Notes: a model not told the origin generated them from the sequence alone. A stretch of 64,000 nt of DNA from Pseudomonas marginalis (GCF_900105325.1 NZ_FNSU01000001.1:930001-994000), one strand, 5' to 3'. Shown: positions 17,844 through 26,905, counted from the stretch's first letter. A program made the numbers and translations.

Positions 17844-18518
17844 ATGAGAGTTCTGTTATTCGGTGCCACCGGCATGGTCGGCCAGGGCGTCCTGCGCGAG
17901 TGCCTGCTGGCCGATGACGTACAGGAAGTCGTCGCCGTCGGCCGCACGCCCCTGACCCGGGAACACGGCAAGTTGCATCAGGTGTTGCACAGCGACATGC
18001 TGGATTTCCAACCCCTGGAAAACCTGCTGCAAGGGTTTGACGCGTGTTTCTTCTGCCTCGGCGTCTCCTCGGCGGGCCTGAATGAAACCAAGTACACCCA
18101 CCTCACTTATGACCTGACCCTCGTCGCCGCCAGCACCCTGGCGCGGCTTAATCCGCAAATGACGTTCATCTACGTGTCCGGCGCCGGTACCGACAGCTCC
18201 GAGGCGGGCAAGTCGATGTGGGCGCGGGTCAAGGGCAAGACCGAGAATGCCCTGCTGCGCCTGCCGTTCAAGGCGGTGTACCTGTTCCGGCCGGGGATCA
18301 TTCAGCCGCTGCACGGTGTGCGCTCGAAGACGCCGTTGTATCAAGCCTTCTATTCCGTGCTCGGGCCAGTGCTGTCGTTGGTGCGTCGGGTCAAGCCGGG
18401 CTGGGTGGTGAGCACGGAGACTGTCGGCCGGGCGATGCTCGCGGCGGTGCGCCATGGCGCGCCGCAATCGGTTGTGGAACAGGCCGAGATCAATCGCCTG
18501 GCGTCCGAGCGCGCCTGA
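17844..18518 (+). CDS. NAD(P)-binding SDR/NmrA-like protein
   Basis: The 224-residue protein has an N-terminal Rossmann motif (LLFGATGMVGQGVLREC) and the later FIYVSGAGTDSSE, typical of short, atypical SDR proteins annotated as NAD-dependent epimerase or NmrA-like. The role is unknown. ATG at 17844 was preferred to TTG at 17841 because AAGGGAG lies 6 to 7 bases before it. The stop overlaps the start of the LysR gene (TGATG), so the two may be co-translated. Confidence 0.87.
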   Translation: MRVLLFGATGMVGQGVLRECLLADDVQEVVAVGRTPLTREHGKLHQVLHSDMLDFQPLENLLQGFDACFFCLGVSSAGLNETKYTHLTYDLTLVAASTLARLNPQMTFIYVSGAGTDSSEAGKSMWARVKGKTENALLRLPFKAVYLFRPGIIQPLHGVRSKTPLYQAFYSVLGPVLSLVRRVKPGWVVSTETVGRAMLAAVRHGAPQSVVEQAEINRLASERA

Positions 18519-19447
18519 TGTTGCACAAGAGCCTGGTGCGTCGCCTTGACTTGATCACCCTGCAGTTGTTCGTCGCGGTGTTCGAAGAGGGCACCCTGAC
18601 CCGCGCCGCCGCCCGCGAAGCCATCGCCGTGTCGGCAGCCAGCAAGCGTTTGATGGAGCTGGAGCAGGTGCTGGGGGTGAGCCTGTTCGTGCGACGGGCC
18701 AAGGGCATGGACCTCACCGCCGCCGGCGAAACCCTGCTGCATCATGCTCGGCAGATGCTGTTCAACGTGGAAAAAATGGGCCTGGAGCTTGGCGAGCACA
18801 GCCACGGCGTGCGCGGTTACGTGCGGATGCTGGCCAATCTCTCGGCGATTATTCAGTTTCTTCCGGAAGACTTGCGGGATTTTTCCGAGCTGCATCCCGA
18901 AGTGAAAACCGACCTCGAAGAGCGCCCCAGCAATGGCGTGGTGCAAGGCGTGCTGGATGGGGTGGCGGACCTGGGGATCTGCTCCAGTGATACCGACACC
19001 AAGGGCCTGCCCAGCGTGACCTATCGCCACGACAAACTGGTGGTGTTGATGCCGGCGGATCACCCCTTGGCGCCGCGCAAAAGCCTGGCCTTCGCCGAGA
19101 CCCTGGACAGTGACTACGTGGGCCTGCACGCCGCCAGCTCGATCAACATGCGCACCCACGCCGCCGCGCGCGAGGCCGGCAAGACACTGCGCCTGCGTAT
19201 TCATGTGCCGGGCTTTGATGCTATGTGCCGGATGGTCCAGGCGAACATGGGCATCGGCATCCTGCCGCTGAAGGCCTATGAGTTGTTTGGCCGTGCCCTG
19301 GGCCTGCATGCCGTGCCACTGACCGATGCCTGGTCGGACCGCAGTTTGATCCTGGTGGTGCGCGATGAGGCGCAGTTGTCACCCGTGAGCCGGCTGCTGT
19401 TCGATTACCTGAGCGTTCGCATTCAGCGAACGCTCCTTGCCAACTGA
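18518..19447 (+). CDS. LysR-family transcriptional regulator
   Basis: This is a 309-residue LysR protein with an N-terminal winged helix (LQLFVAVFEEGTLTRAAARE) and a type 2 periplasmic-binding-like effector domain from about residue 95. Its start lies within the previous gene's stop (TGATG). It lies 68 bases upstream of the CoA-transferase/lyase/MFS operon in the same direction and is a likely regulator of it. Confidence 0.92.
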   Translation: MLHKSLVRRLDLITLQLFVAVFEEGTLTRAAAREAIAVSAASKRLMELEQVLGVSLFVRRAKGMDLTAAGETLLHHARQMLFNVEKMGLELGEHSHGVRGYVRMLANLSAIIQFLPEDLRDFSELHPEVKTDLEERPSNGVVQGVLDGVADLGICSSDTDTKGLPSVTYRHDKLVVLMPADHPLAPRKSLAFAETLDSDYVGLHAASSINMRTHAAAREAGKTLRLRIHVPGFDAMCRMVQANMGIGILPLKAYELFGRALGLHAVPLTDAWSDRSLILVVRDEAQLSPVSRLLFDYLSVRIQRTLLAN

Positions 19448-19515
19448 CGGTTGGATTTTTCCTGTCCCTGTCCTCTAGCCTTGGCTGCACATTCCAAGAA
19501 TAAGAGGTACACCCC

Positions 19516-20709
19516 ATGACGGCTCCCTTGAGCGGTATCAAGGTGATCGAGATCGGCACGCTGATTGCCGCGCCGTTCGCCGCCCGGCTGATGGCCGAGT
19601 TCGGTGCCGAGGTGATCAAGATCGAAGCCCTGGGGCAGGGCGATCCACTTCGTAAATGGCGAAAGCTGCATGAAGGCACCTCGCTGTGGTGGTACCTGCA
19701 ATCGCGCAACAAGAAATCCCTGGCGCTGGACCTCAAGTCCGCTGAAGGCCTGGACCTGATCAAGCAACTGCTCGGCGACGCCGATGTGCTGATCGAAAAC
19801 CTGCGCCCCGGTGGCCTGGAAAAACTCGGCCTGGGCTGGGACGTACTGCACGCGCTCAACCCCAAGCTGACCCTGGTGCGTATCTCCGGCTACGGCCAGA
19901 CCGGCCCGTACCGCGACCGCCCTGGTTTCGGTGCCATCGGCGAAGCCATGGGCGGGATTCGCTACACCACCGGCAACCCCGATTCGCCCCCGGCTCGGGT
20001 CGGCGTCAGCCTCGGCGACTCCCTGGCGTCGTTGCATGGCGTGATCGGCGCGCTGATGGCGTTGTTGCGGGTCAAGACCGGCCAGGGCGACGGGCAGATT
20101 GTCGATGTGTCCCTGGCGGAAAGCGTGTTCAACCTGATGGAAAGCCTGGTGCCCGAATACGACATGCTCGGCCACGTGCGTGAGCGCAGCGGCGGTGCCT
20201 TGCCCGGTATCGCACCTTCGAATACCTACCTGACCGCCGACGGTGCCTATGTGGTGATCGCCGGTAACAGCGACCCGATCTACAAGCGCCTGATGACCAC
20301 CATCGGCCGTGCCGACCTGGCCGAAGCCGCCGAATTCGCCCACAACGATGGTCGTGCGGCGAAAAGCGCTTTGCTCGATGCCGCCATCACCCACTGGACC
20401 AGCAGCCTGCCTATCGAGCAGGTGCTCAGCGCCCTGGAAGCCGCCGAAGTGCCGGCCGGGCGCATCTACTCCGTGGCCGATATCGTCAGCGACCCGCACT
20501 ACCAGGCGCGCGACATGTTGCTCAATGCCGAGCTGCCGGGCGGTGTGTCGGTGAAGATGCCCGGCATCGTGCCCAAGCTCTCGGAAACCCCCGGCGCCGT
20601 GAACTGGCAGGGCCCGAGCCTGGGCCAGCACACTGATGACATTCTCGGCAGCCTGGGCCTTACGGTTGCCGACATTCAACGCCTGAAAACCTCGGGAGTG
20701 GTGCAATGA
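19516..20709 (+). CDS. CaiB/BaiF family CoA-transferase
   Basis: This 397-residue class III CoA-transferase moves CoA between acyl-CoA and a free carboxylic acid. Family features are IKVIEIGTLIAAPFAARLMA at the N-terminus, the NKKSLALDLKS segment and the region RDRPGFGAIGEAMGG. The stop overlaps the start of the lyase gene (ATGA), showing translational coupling. With an HMG-CoA-lyase-like enzyme and an MFS importer it probably activates a dicarboxylic hydroxy acid. The exact acid cannot be read from the sequence. Confidence 0.92.
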   Translation: MTAPLSGIKVIEIGTLIAAPFAARLMAEFGAEVIKIEALGQGDPLRKWRKLHEGTSLWWYLQSRNKKSLALDLKSAEGLDLIKQLLGDADVLIENLRPGGLEKLGLGWDVLHALNPKLTLVRISGYGQTGPYRDRPGFGAIGEAMGGIRYTTGNPDSPPARVGVSLGDSLASLHGVIGALMALLRVKTGQGDGQIVDVSLAESVFNLMESLVPEYDMLGHVRERSGGALPGIAPSNTYLTADGAYVVIAGNSDPIYKRLMTTIGRADLAEAAEFAHNDGRAAKSALLDAAITHWTSSLPIEQVLSALEAAEVPAGRIYSVADIVSDPHYQARDMLLNAELPGGVSVKMPGIVPKLSETPGAVNWQGPSLGQHTDDILGSLGLTVADIQRLKTSGVVQ

Positions 20710-21647
20710 TCACTGACTATTGCGACCCGCTGATCGTGCAGGAAGTGTCCCCGCGCGATGGCCTGCAAATCGAACCGACCTGGGTTGAAACCGCTGACAA
20801 GATCGCCCTGATCGACCAGCTTTCCCTGGCCGGGTTTTCGCGGATCGAAGCCGGTTCTTTCGTGTCGCCCAAGGCCATCCCTGCATTGCGCGATGGCGAA
20901 CACGTGTTCCAGGGCATCGAGCGTAAAGCCGGTGTGATCTACGTTGCGCTGATCCCTAACCTCAAGGGCGCCCAGCGCGCCGTCGAGTCGCGCGCCGATG
21001 AACTGAATCTGGTGATGTCGGCCAGCCAGACCCACAACCTGGCGAATATGCGCATGCGGTGCGAGGCGTCGTTGGCGGCATTCGGCGAGATCGTCAGCTT
21101 TGCCGCCGGGCACCCGGTACGCCTCAACGGCAGCATCGCCACCACCTTTGGCTGCCCGTTCGAAGGCAGGATCGATGAAGACCGCGTACTGCAACTGGTC
21201 GACGCCTATCTGCAACTGGGCATCCAGGGCATCAGCCTTGCCGACACCACCGGCATGGCCAACCCGCGCCAGGTGGAACGCCTGGTCAAGCGCGTGTTGC
21301 AACGCGTGCCCGCCAGCGACCTGACCCTGCATTTTCATAACACCCGCGGCCTGGGCCTGTGCAATGTGCTGGCCGCCTACGAAGCCGGGGCACGGCGTTT
21401 TGACGCGGCGTTGGGTGGCCTGGGTGGGTGCCCGTTTGCGCCGGGGGCGTCGGGCAATATCTGCACCGAGGACCTGGTCAACCTGTGTGAAGAGGTCGGC
21501 ATTCACACCGGAGTCGACCTGCCGCACCTGCTGAGCCTGTCCCGCCGCTTGCCGGCCTTGCTGGGCCATGAATTACCCGGCCAGGTGGCCAAGGCCGGGC
21601 GCAATTGCGACCTGCATCCGCCGCCGGACTACATCGCCGCCTTGTAA
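20706..21647 (+). CDS. hydroxymethylglutaryl-CoA lyase family protein
   Basis: The 313-residue enzyme belongs to the HMG-CoA lyase branch of the DRE-TIM metallolyases. It shows EVSPRDGLQ near residue 12 (the Arg-Asp pair binds the metal and substrate), LADTTGMANP, the metal site LHFHNTRG, and the GLGGCPFAPGASGN loop containing the catalytic cysteine. It would cleave a 3-hydroxy-3-methylglutaryl-CoA-like substrate to acetyl-CoA plus a keto acid. It is translationally coupled to the CoA-transferase gene, so its substrate is probably supplied by that enzyme and not by leucine breakdown. Confidence 0.92.
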   Translation: MITDYCDPLIVQEVSPRDGLQIEPTWVETADKIALIDQLSLAGFSRIEAGSFVSPKAIPALRDGEHVFQGIERKAGVIYVALIPNLKGAQRAVESRADELNLVMSASQTHNLANMRMRCEASLAAFGEIVSFAAGHPVRLNGSIATTFGCPFEGRIDEDRVLQLVDAYLQLGIQGISLADTTGMANPRQVERLVKRVLQRVPASDLTLHFHNTRGLGLCNVLAAYEAGARRFDAALGGLGGCPFAPGASGNICTEDLVNLCEEVGIHTGVDLPHLLSLSRRLPALLGHELPGQVAKAGRNCDLHPPPDYIAAL

Positions 21648-21658
21648 CGCCATACCAG

Positions 21659-21672
21659 ACAACAAAAACAAT
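21659..21672 (+). promoter_or_regulatory. CA-rich Crc/Hfq-like motif
   Basis: The leader between the lyase and the MFS gene holds ACAACAAAAACAAT, which contains overlapping AANAANAA motifs. Such motifs bind Hfq/Crc in pseudomonads and mediate catabolite repression. It lies about 35 to 48 bases before the MFS start, further than most such sites, hence the low confidence. Confidence 0.4.
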
Positions 21673-21706
21673 CGGACGCCTGTGAGCAGTCCGCTGGAGA
21701 GAAACC

Positions 21707-23038
21707 ATGAGCACTAATACGTTGGAGGCCGGCGCGCGCCCGGCCGCTGAAATCGATGCCGAAAAAGCCCTGGTCAGCAAGGTCGCCTGGCGCCTGATGC
21801 CGCTGATCATGGTGTGTTACCTGTTCGCGTTTTTTGACCGCATCAACATCAGCTTTGCCAAGTTCCAGCTGCAGGCCGACCTCAGCCTGAGCGACACCGC
21901 CTACGGCCTGGGCGCCGGGTTGTTCGTGGTGGGGTATGTGATCTTTGAAGTGCCGAGCAACATGATGCTGTACAAGGTCGGCGCGCGGCGCTGGATCGCG
22001 CGGATCATGATGTCGTGGGGCCTGGCCACGGCGGCCATGGTGTTTGTCACCGCCGAATGGCAGTTCTATGGCCTGCGTTTCATCATCGGTGCGATGGAGG
22101 CGGGCTTCGCGCCCGGTGTGCTGTATTACCTGACGTTGTGGTTCCCGCAGCACTTCCGCGGGCGCATTACCTCGATGCTGTTCCTGGCGTCCGCCTTTGC
22201 CGGCCTGGTAGGTGCGCCGTTCTCCGGCCTGGTGCTGGAACACCTCGACGGCGTGCTGCAGATGCGCGGCTGGCACTGGCTGTTCCTGCTCGGCGGCTTG
22301 CCCTGCATCGGCTTGGGCTTGCTGGTGCTGACCTTGCTCAAGGACCGTATCGAAGACGCGCACTGGCTGACGCCGGCGGAGAAGACTTTGCTGTCGAGCC
22401 GTATTGCCCGGCATGAGCCGAACACACATGGCGGCTCACTGCTGTCGGCGATCCGCATTCCCGGCTTCCTGATGCTCGGGTTTATCTACTTCCTGATCCA
22501 GGTGGCGTCTTACGGCCTCAACTTCTGGGCGCCGCAGCTGATCCGCAGCGCCGGCACCCAAAGCCCGGTGATGATCGGCCTGCTCACCGCGATTCCCTAT
22601 GTGTGCGGCGCGATCAGCATGGTGGTGATCGGGCGGCTGTCGGACGCGACCGGCGAGCGCCGCAAGTTTGTCTGCGGCTTGGTGGTGCTGGGCGCGGTAG
22701 GCTTCTTCAGTGCCGGGATCTTTGCCGACCACACCACCTTCCTGATCATCGCCCTGGGCATGTTGGGCGCCGGCATCATCGCGTCGATCCCGACCTTCTG
22801 GACCCTGCCGCCCAAGTTGCTGGCCGGTGCCGGCGCAGGCGCGGCGGGCGGGATTGCGGTGATCAATACCCTCGGGCAGTTCGGCGGCATTGTCAGCCCG
22901 GTGATGGTGGGGCGGATCAAGGACCTTACCGGCAGCACCACCCCGGCACTCTATGTGATCGGCGTGTGCGCGTTGTTGGCGGCGGCCCTGCTGCTGTGGG
23001 GCCTGCCGCAAAAGCTGCGCACCCTCGACAAGGCCTGA
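21707..23038 (+). CDS. MFS transporter, anion:cation symporter family
   Basis: The 443-residue protein has twelve transmembrane helices. The N-terminal region (LMPLIMVCYLFAFFDRINIS) and GALFVVGYVIFEVPSN-type second helix are typical of the ACS family, which includes phthalate, tartrate and hexuronate importers. It follows the CoA-transferase and lyase genes and probably imports their organic acid substrate. GGAGAG precedes the ATG. Confidence 0.9.
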   Translation: MSTNTLEAGARPAAEIDAEKALVSKVAWRLMPLIMVCYLFAFFDRINISFAKFQLQADLSLSDTAYGLGAGLFVVGYVIFEVPSNMMLYKVGARRWIARIMMSWGLATAAMVFVTAEWQFYGLRFIIGAMEAGFAPGVLYYLTLWFPQHFRGRITSMLFLASAFAGLVGAPFSGLVLEHLDGVLQMRGWHWLFLLGGLPCIGLGLLVLTLLKDRIEDAHWLTPAEKTLLSSRIARHEPNTHGGSLLSAIRIPGFLMLGFIYFLIQVASYGLNFWAPQLIRSAGTQSPVMIGLLTAIPYVCGAISMVVIGRLSDATGERRKFVCGLVVLGAVGFFSAGIFADHTTFLIIALGMLGAGIIASIPTFWTLPPKLLAGAGAGAAGGIAVINTLGQFGGIVSPVMVGRIKDLTGSTTPALYVIGVCALLAAALLLWGLPQKLRTLDKA

Positions 23039-23527
23039 TCAGCCGGCGTTTGTCAGCGCTCGGGCCGGTGTGGCGCTGAACTGAATCAACGCCACGCCGC
23101 CCATCAACAACAACGCGCCAAGGATTCGGGGCGTTGTCAGTGAGCGCTCGGCCAAGCCAAACAGGCCGAAGTGATCCAGCAGCAGCGACGCGAGAATTTG
23201 CCCGGCCATGGCCAGGGCGATAAATCCCGACGCGCCCAGCTTGGGCAGCAGCGTCAACGCCAGCGCGATAAAGCACACGCCAAACGCGCCCCCGGCCCAC
23301 ATCCACAGCGGCGCCTTGGTGATAAATGCGAGGCCGGGCAGCGGCAGGCGCAGCGCCACGATCACCGGCAGCAGCACGAGGATGCTCACCAGCAGCGACG
23401 CCAGGGTGACCCACAACGGATGCCCAAGGCCGCGTCCGAGGTTGGCATTGATCGCACTTTGAAACGGCACTACCGCCCCGGCGATCACCGCCAATAACAA
23501 AAAACCGGCCCAATGCAAAGTCGTCAT
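23039..23527 (-). CDS. DMT-family inner membrane protein (DUF606/YdcZ type)
   Basis: The 162-residue protein has five hydrophobic helices and begins TTLHWAGFLLLAVIAGAVVP. This size and pattern match the short YdcZ/DUF606 members of the drug/metabolite transporter superfamily, which act as dimers. GGGAG lies upstream of the ATG at 23527. It is divergent from a LysR gene with a 77-base gap, so that regulator is a candidate controller. Confidence 0.87.
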   Translation of the reverse strand: MTTLHWAGFLLLAVIAGAVVPFQSAINANLGRGLGHPLWVTLASLLVSILVLLPVIVALRLPLPGLAFITKAPLWMWAGGAFGVCFIALALTLLPKLGASGFIALAMAGQILASLLLDHFGLFGLAERSLTTPRILGALLLMGGVALIQFSATPARALTNAG

Positions 23528-23604
23528 GGCGAATCTCCCAGAGGTTTTGCTGGACTCTAGGCTATTCGTCACGCAAATTTAAATTCCAAGTTTTTATACA
23601 GAAC

Positions 23605-24513
23605 ATGCAGCTGATGAATGATCTGCGCCGCATCGACCTTAACCTGTTGGTGGTCCTTGACGCCTTGCTCAGTGAGCAACACGTCACCCGCGCCGCCGAG
23701 CGTTTGCACCTCAGCCAGCCGGCAGTGAGCCACGCGCTGGCGCGCTTGCGCGATTTATTGGGTGACCCGTTGCTGGTACGCCAGGGCGGCATGTTAGTGC
23801 CCACGGCCCGTGCCCTGGAGTTGGCGGTGCCATTGGCTGAAGCCCTGGCCCAGGTGCAGGCGCTGCTGGCGCCGAATCGCTTTGACCCGGCATCGGCCAA
23901 GCGCCGGTTTCGCGTGGCGATGTCGGACTACAGTGCGGCGATTTTCCTGCCGGGTCTGGTCCGCGTCCTGCGGCGTGAGGCGCCCGGTATCGACCTGCAA
24001 ATCATCCAGGCCAGCCGCGAAGGCATGGTCGACGGTGTGCTCAATGGTGATCTGGACCTGGCTGCCGGTGTCTTCCCCGACATGCCCGCCGAGCTGCGCA
24101 CTGCGCCGTTGTTCGAAGAGCATTACACCTGCCTGCTGGACCGCAACAGCCTGCCGCACAACGGTGCGCTCGACCTGCCCACCTACCTGTCGCGCCCCCA
24201 CGTACTGCTGGAAATGCGCGGCAGCGGCGCGCCGGAAATCGAACGGGCGCTGACGGCGATTCGTGAACGACGGCACGTGGCGATCAGCCTGCCGCACTGG
24301 GGCGTGGCGCCGCAATTGATTGAGGGCACGGACTTGATTCTCACCGTATCGTCGCGAGGCTTGCTGAATATTGATCACCCGCATCTGGTCGCCGTGGCGC
24401 CGCCGTTTCATATTCCGTCGTTTACCTTTGAACTGGCGTGGCATGCGCGACGAGGCGGGGATTCGGGGTTGCAGTGGTTGATTGGGCGAGTGCAGGGAGG
24501 GTTACAGGGCTGA
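23605..24513 (+). CDS. LysR-family transcriptional regulator
   Basis: This 302-residue regulator has an N-terminal helix-turn-helix (LLSEQHVTRAAERLHLSQPA) of the NodD/LeuO-like sub-branch and a C-terminal effector-binding domain. It is divergent from the DMT transporter gene and probably regulates it. An alternative ATG lies three codons downstream (MNDLRRIDLN). The 3' end faces the toxin gene of the ParE/RHH pair. Confidence 0.92.
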   Translation: MQLMNDLRRIDLNLLVVLDALLSEQHVTRAAERLHLSQPAVSHALARLRDLLGDPLLVRQGGMLVPTARALELAVPLAEALAQVQALLAPNRFDPASAKRRFRVAMSDYSAAIFLPGLVRVLRREAPGIDLQIIQASREGMVDGVLNGDLDLAAGVFPDMPAELRTAPLFEEHYTCLLDRNSLPHNGALDLPTYLSRPHVLLEMRGSGAPEIERALTAIRERRHVAISLPHWGVAPQLIEGTDLILTVSSRGLLNIDHPHLVAVAPPFHIPSFTFELAWHARRGGDSGLQWLIGRVQGGLQG

Positions 24514-24520
24514 ATGGTTG

Positions 24521-24805
24521 CTACCAGGATGTCGGTGGCTGGCGACGTGTATGAAAAATTCGCATCACTTGTAATCGTCCATCTCGAATCCGGTAGGGAA
24601 CGATGTAAGGCCATCGAGGCACTACCCACTCCCGCGTTCCTGGCACTCGACCTTCCTTTCCCACTGCAGGAAATTCAGCGACATGTCCTAGCCCAACCAT
24701 GATGGCCTGGACGAACTCATGGGCGGCTTTGGGATTTTCCTGCGCAATGTACGCGGCTTCATCATCAAGGTTCTTGAGGGCTGTCCTCAGCCACTCAACC
24801 TGCAT
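24521..24805 (-). CDS. RelE/ParE-family toxin
   Basis: The 94-residue protein has the ParE/RelE fold signature: an N-terminal helical pair (WLRTALKNLDDEAAYIAQEN) and a C-terminal beta sheet (YIVPYRIRDGRLQVMRIFHT). The ending RRQPPTSW fits chromosomal ParE. ParE toxins poison DNA gyrase and RelE toxins cleave mRNA; which applies here cannot be decided. The start overlaps the antitoxin gene by 11 bases, the usual arrangement for a co-translated module. Confidence 0.88.
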   Translation of the reverse strand: MQVEWLRTALKNLDDEAAYIAQENPKAAHEFVQAIMVGLGHVAEFPAVGKEGRVPGTREWVVPRWPYIVPYRIRDGRLQVMRIFHTRRQPPTSW

Positions 24806-25034
24806 TGGTGCGCCATTTATCGGCGACGGCTTTTACTTCCGCAGCCGTTGCGAACTCGCCTGCGTCTGCTTCTTTCAATGCTTTTTGAATTTCTTCGATT
24901 TGCCACGCTTCGCGCGTCAAATATTCGCGTAATGCATCGACTGCGAGAAAGGATTTGCTGCGCCCGGTCGCCTTGGCGAGACTGGCAAGCGTGGCGGCGA
25001 TGTCTTCGGGTATGCGTAGGGACATAACAGACAT
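24795..25034 (-). CDS. ribbon-helix-helix antitoxin (CopG/ParD-like)
   Basis: The 79-residue protein begins with a short ribbon (VMSLRIPEDIAATLASLAKA) and two helices, the RHH DNA-binding fold. The C-terminal part (EIQKALKEADAGEFATAAEV) is the probable toxin-binding tail. It is the first gene of the pair and probably represses its own promoter through ATGTAGT half-sites just upstream. The start at 25034 was preferred; another ATG lies three codons in. Confidence 0.88.
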   Translation of the reverse strand: MSVMSLRIPEDIAATLASLAKATGRSKSFLAVDALREYLTREAWQIEEIQKALKEADAGEFATAAEVKAVADKWRTNAG

Positions 25035-25045
25035 GGGGAGCCTCG

Positions 25046-25076
25046 ATGTAGTGATATGTAGTGCAACATACTACAT
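25046..25076. promoter_or_regulatory. half-site array upstream of the toxin-antitoxin pair
   Basis: Two direct ATGTAGT copies (25046-25052, 25056-25062) and one inverted ACTACAT (25070-25076) lie between the antitoxin gene and the divergent fosA. The repeated half-sites with 10-base spacing are typical of RHH operators. Binding here could also affect fosA. Confidence 0.6.
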
Positions 25077-25134
25077 TGTCATCTCTTCACGATTTACCCC
25101 CGTTCGTCAGGGGGATCCGATAAGGAAAATGCTC

Positions 25135-25545
25135 ATGCTCTCAGGCCTCAATCACTTGACCCTGTCGGTCACCGATTTGCAGCGCAGCGTCGGGTTTTAC
25201 CATGAGTTGCTGCAACTCAAGCTCGACGCCACCTGGGACTCCGGCGCCTATTTGTCATTGCCGGGCCTATGGCTATGCCTGTCGCTTGATCCGCTGCGCG
25301 AGTCGAAGCCAGGGGCCGATTACACCCACTATGCGTTTACAGTCGCAACGAGTGAGTTCGCTGCGCTGGTCTCGCGTCTGCGCGCCGCCAAGGTGCAAGA
25401 GTGGCGCGACAATCGCAGCGAAGGTGCCTCGTTCTATTTCCTCGATCCCGACGGCCATAAGCTCGAAGCCCATGTCGGCGACCTGGCTTCGCGTCTGTTG
25501 GCTTGCCGCGACAATCCCTATGCGGGAATGAGGTTTTACCCATAG
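25135..25545 (+). CDS. fosA: fosfomycin glutathione transferase FosA
   Basis: This 136-residue member of the vicinal oxygen chelate superfamily adds glutathione to fosfomycin and opens its epoxide. The metal ligands His7 (GLNHLT), His65 (DYTHYAF) and Glu111 (DPDGHKLEAHVGDL) are present, and the loop NRSEGASFYFLDPDG matches FosA. It is intact and of normal length. ATG at 25135 was chosen because AAGGA lies 8 bases before it. Chromosomal fosA is common in this genus. Confidence 0.94.
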   Translation: MLSGLNHLTLSVTDLQRSVGFYHELLQLKLDATWDSGAYLSLPGLWLCLSLDPLRESKPGADYTHYAFTVATSEFAALVSRLRAAKVQEWRDNRSEGASFYFLDPDGHKLEAHVGDLASRLLACRDNPYAGMRFYP

Positions 25546-25599
25546 CGCAGGAACGTGCAGAATCCGTCCACCTTCCCATGCTTTGTCAGAGTCGCGCCC

Positions 25600-26241
25600 A
25601 TGACCCCCTCCTTGCTGCTCGCCGTCCTCGCTTCGGGTTTTATCTACGGTATTACGCCTGGCCCCGGCGTATTGGCGGTGTTTGGCATCGGCGCCGCCCG
25701 GGGGCGTCGTGCCGGGGCGGGGTTTCTGTGCGGGCACTTGCTCGGCGATGTGCTGTGGTGCAGTACGGCGCTGATCGCGATTGTGGGCGCGCGGGAAGTC
25801 GGCAGCAGCGCGTTCGATGTGCTCGGCGTGCTCAGTGGGCTGTACCTGTTCTGGCTCGGCTGGCGCGCGATTCGTACCCAGCGTCGCAGCAGTGAAGCCC
25901 CCCAGGGCGCGGCGCGGCATCCGTTCTGGCACGGCATCCTGTTCGGCTTGACCAACCCCAAGGCGTATCCGGTGGCCGTGGCGACATTTACTGCATTGCT
26001 GTCCAGCCGCGCCGAATTGCTGACCTGGTCGATGCTGCCGGCGTTGATCTTCCTGAGCTTCGTCGGTGGCCTGTTGGCCTACGCGATCCTGATCGGCGTG
26101 GTCGGTGCCCAGCGGGTGCGCACCGTGTATCAGCGCCATGAAATCCTCATCACCAGGCTCTGCGGCGTGATGTTTATCGGCTTCGCCATCAATGCCCTGG
26201 CCCATGCGCTGCCAGGCCTGTTCGGCAGCAAACCCGCCTGA
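25600..26241 (+). CDS. LysE-family (RhtB-like) exporter
   Basis: The 213-residue inner-membrane protein has six hydrophobic helices. The motif ASGFIYGITPGPGVLAVFGI near the N-terminus and FGLTNPKAYPV at about residue 122 are typical of LysE/RhtB amino acid exporters. The substrate is unknown. The start at 25600 gives the usual length. Confidence 0.9.
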   Translation: MTPSLLLAVLASGFIYGITPGPGVLAVFGIGAARGRRAGAGFLCGHLLGDVLWCSTALIAIVGAREVGSSAFDVLGVLSGLYLFWLGWRAIRTQRRSSEAPQGAARHPFWHGILFGLTNPKAYPVAVATFTALLSSRAELLTWSMLPALIFLSFVGGLLAYAILIGVVGAQRVRTVYQRHEILITRLCGVMFIGFAINALAHALPGLFGSKPA

Positions 26242-26359
26242 CGGGCCACGACCGTTCGTCGCACGGGTAAGTTTTTTCTAAACCTTTGCCGCCCGGAAAA
26301 TTCGAATTCAGGGCGAGGTGTCTTTCCCCGCACCTATTTTTGCCCTGGAGGAACCCATC

Positions 26360-26887
26360 ATGAGCCGCATGGCTATCCGGTTACGCACCGCCAGTTTCGC
26401 GATGCTGCTGGGCCTCGGCGCCAGCAATGCTTTCGCCCAGTCGCCTGCTGAATTCATCGAGCAGGCTTCGGCCAAAGGCATGGCCGATATCGAAACCAGT
26501 CGCATGGCCCACGCCAAGACCTCGTCCCAGGAAATCAAGGACTACACCATCGAGGTGATCAACGAGCGCACCCTGGCCAACCAGCATTTGGCGGCGATCG
26601 CCAAGAAGCTCGACCTGCCAGTGGCCCCACGGGAGAAGATCGTCGACAAGGCCGAAACCCTGATGCCCGAACTCAAGGACGGCGACTCCTTCGACGCGGC
26701 CTACACCGCGCAGCAAGTGAAGGAAAACGAAGACGCCATTGCCCTGTTCAAGCGCGAAGGGGCGGCCTCGGACGTGCCGGAAATCAAGGCACTGGTGGAT
26801 GAGACGCTGCCCAAGCTGGAAGAACGTCTGCAAAAGGCCCGAGCCCTGGCCTCGACCTACGGTAAGGGCCATCAAGGCGACGGTTGA
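26360..26887 (+). CDS. DUF4142 family periplasmic protein
   Basis: The 175-residue protein has a signal peptide (MSRMAIRLRTASFAMLLGLG, cleavage near AFA/QSP) and a helical, ferritin-like DUF4142 domain. Family function is unknown, though members are often stress-induced. GGAGGA lies six bases upstream of the ATG at 26360. A strong bidirectional terminator follows immediately. Confidence 0.9.
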   Translation: MSRMAIRLRTASFAMLLGLGASNAFAQSPAEFIEQASAKGMADIETSRMAHAKTSSQEIKDYTIEVINERTLANQHLAAIAKKLDLPVAPREKIVDKAETLMPELKDGDSFDAAYTAQQVKENEDAIALFKREGAASDVPEIKALVDETLPKLEERLQKARALASTYGKGHQGDG

Positions 26888-26905
26888 GCCCTTCGCTTGA
26901 TATGA

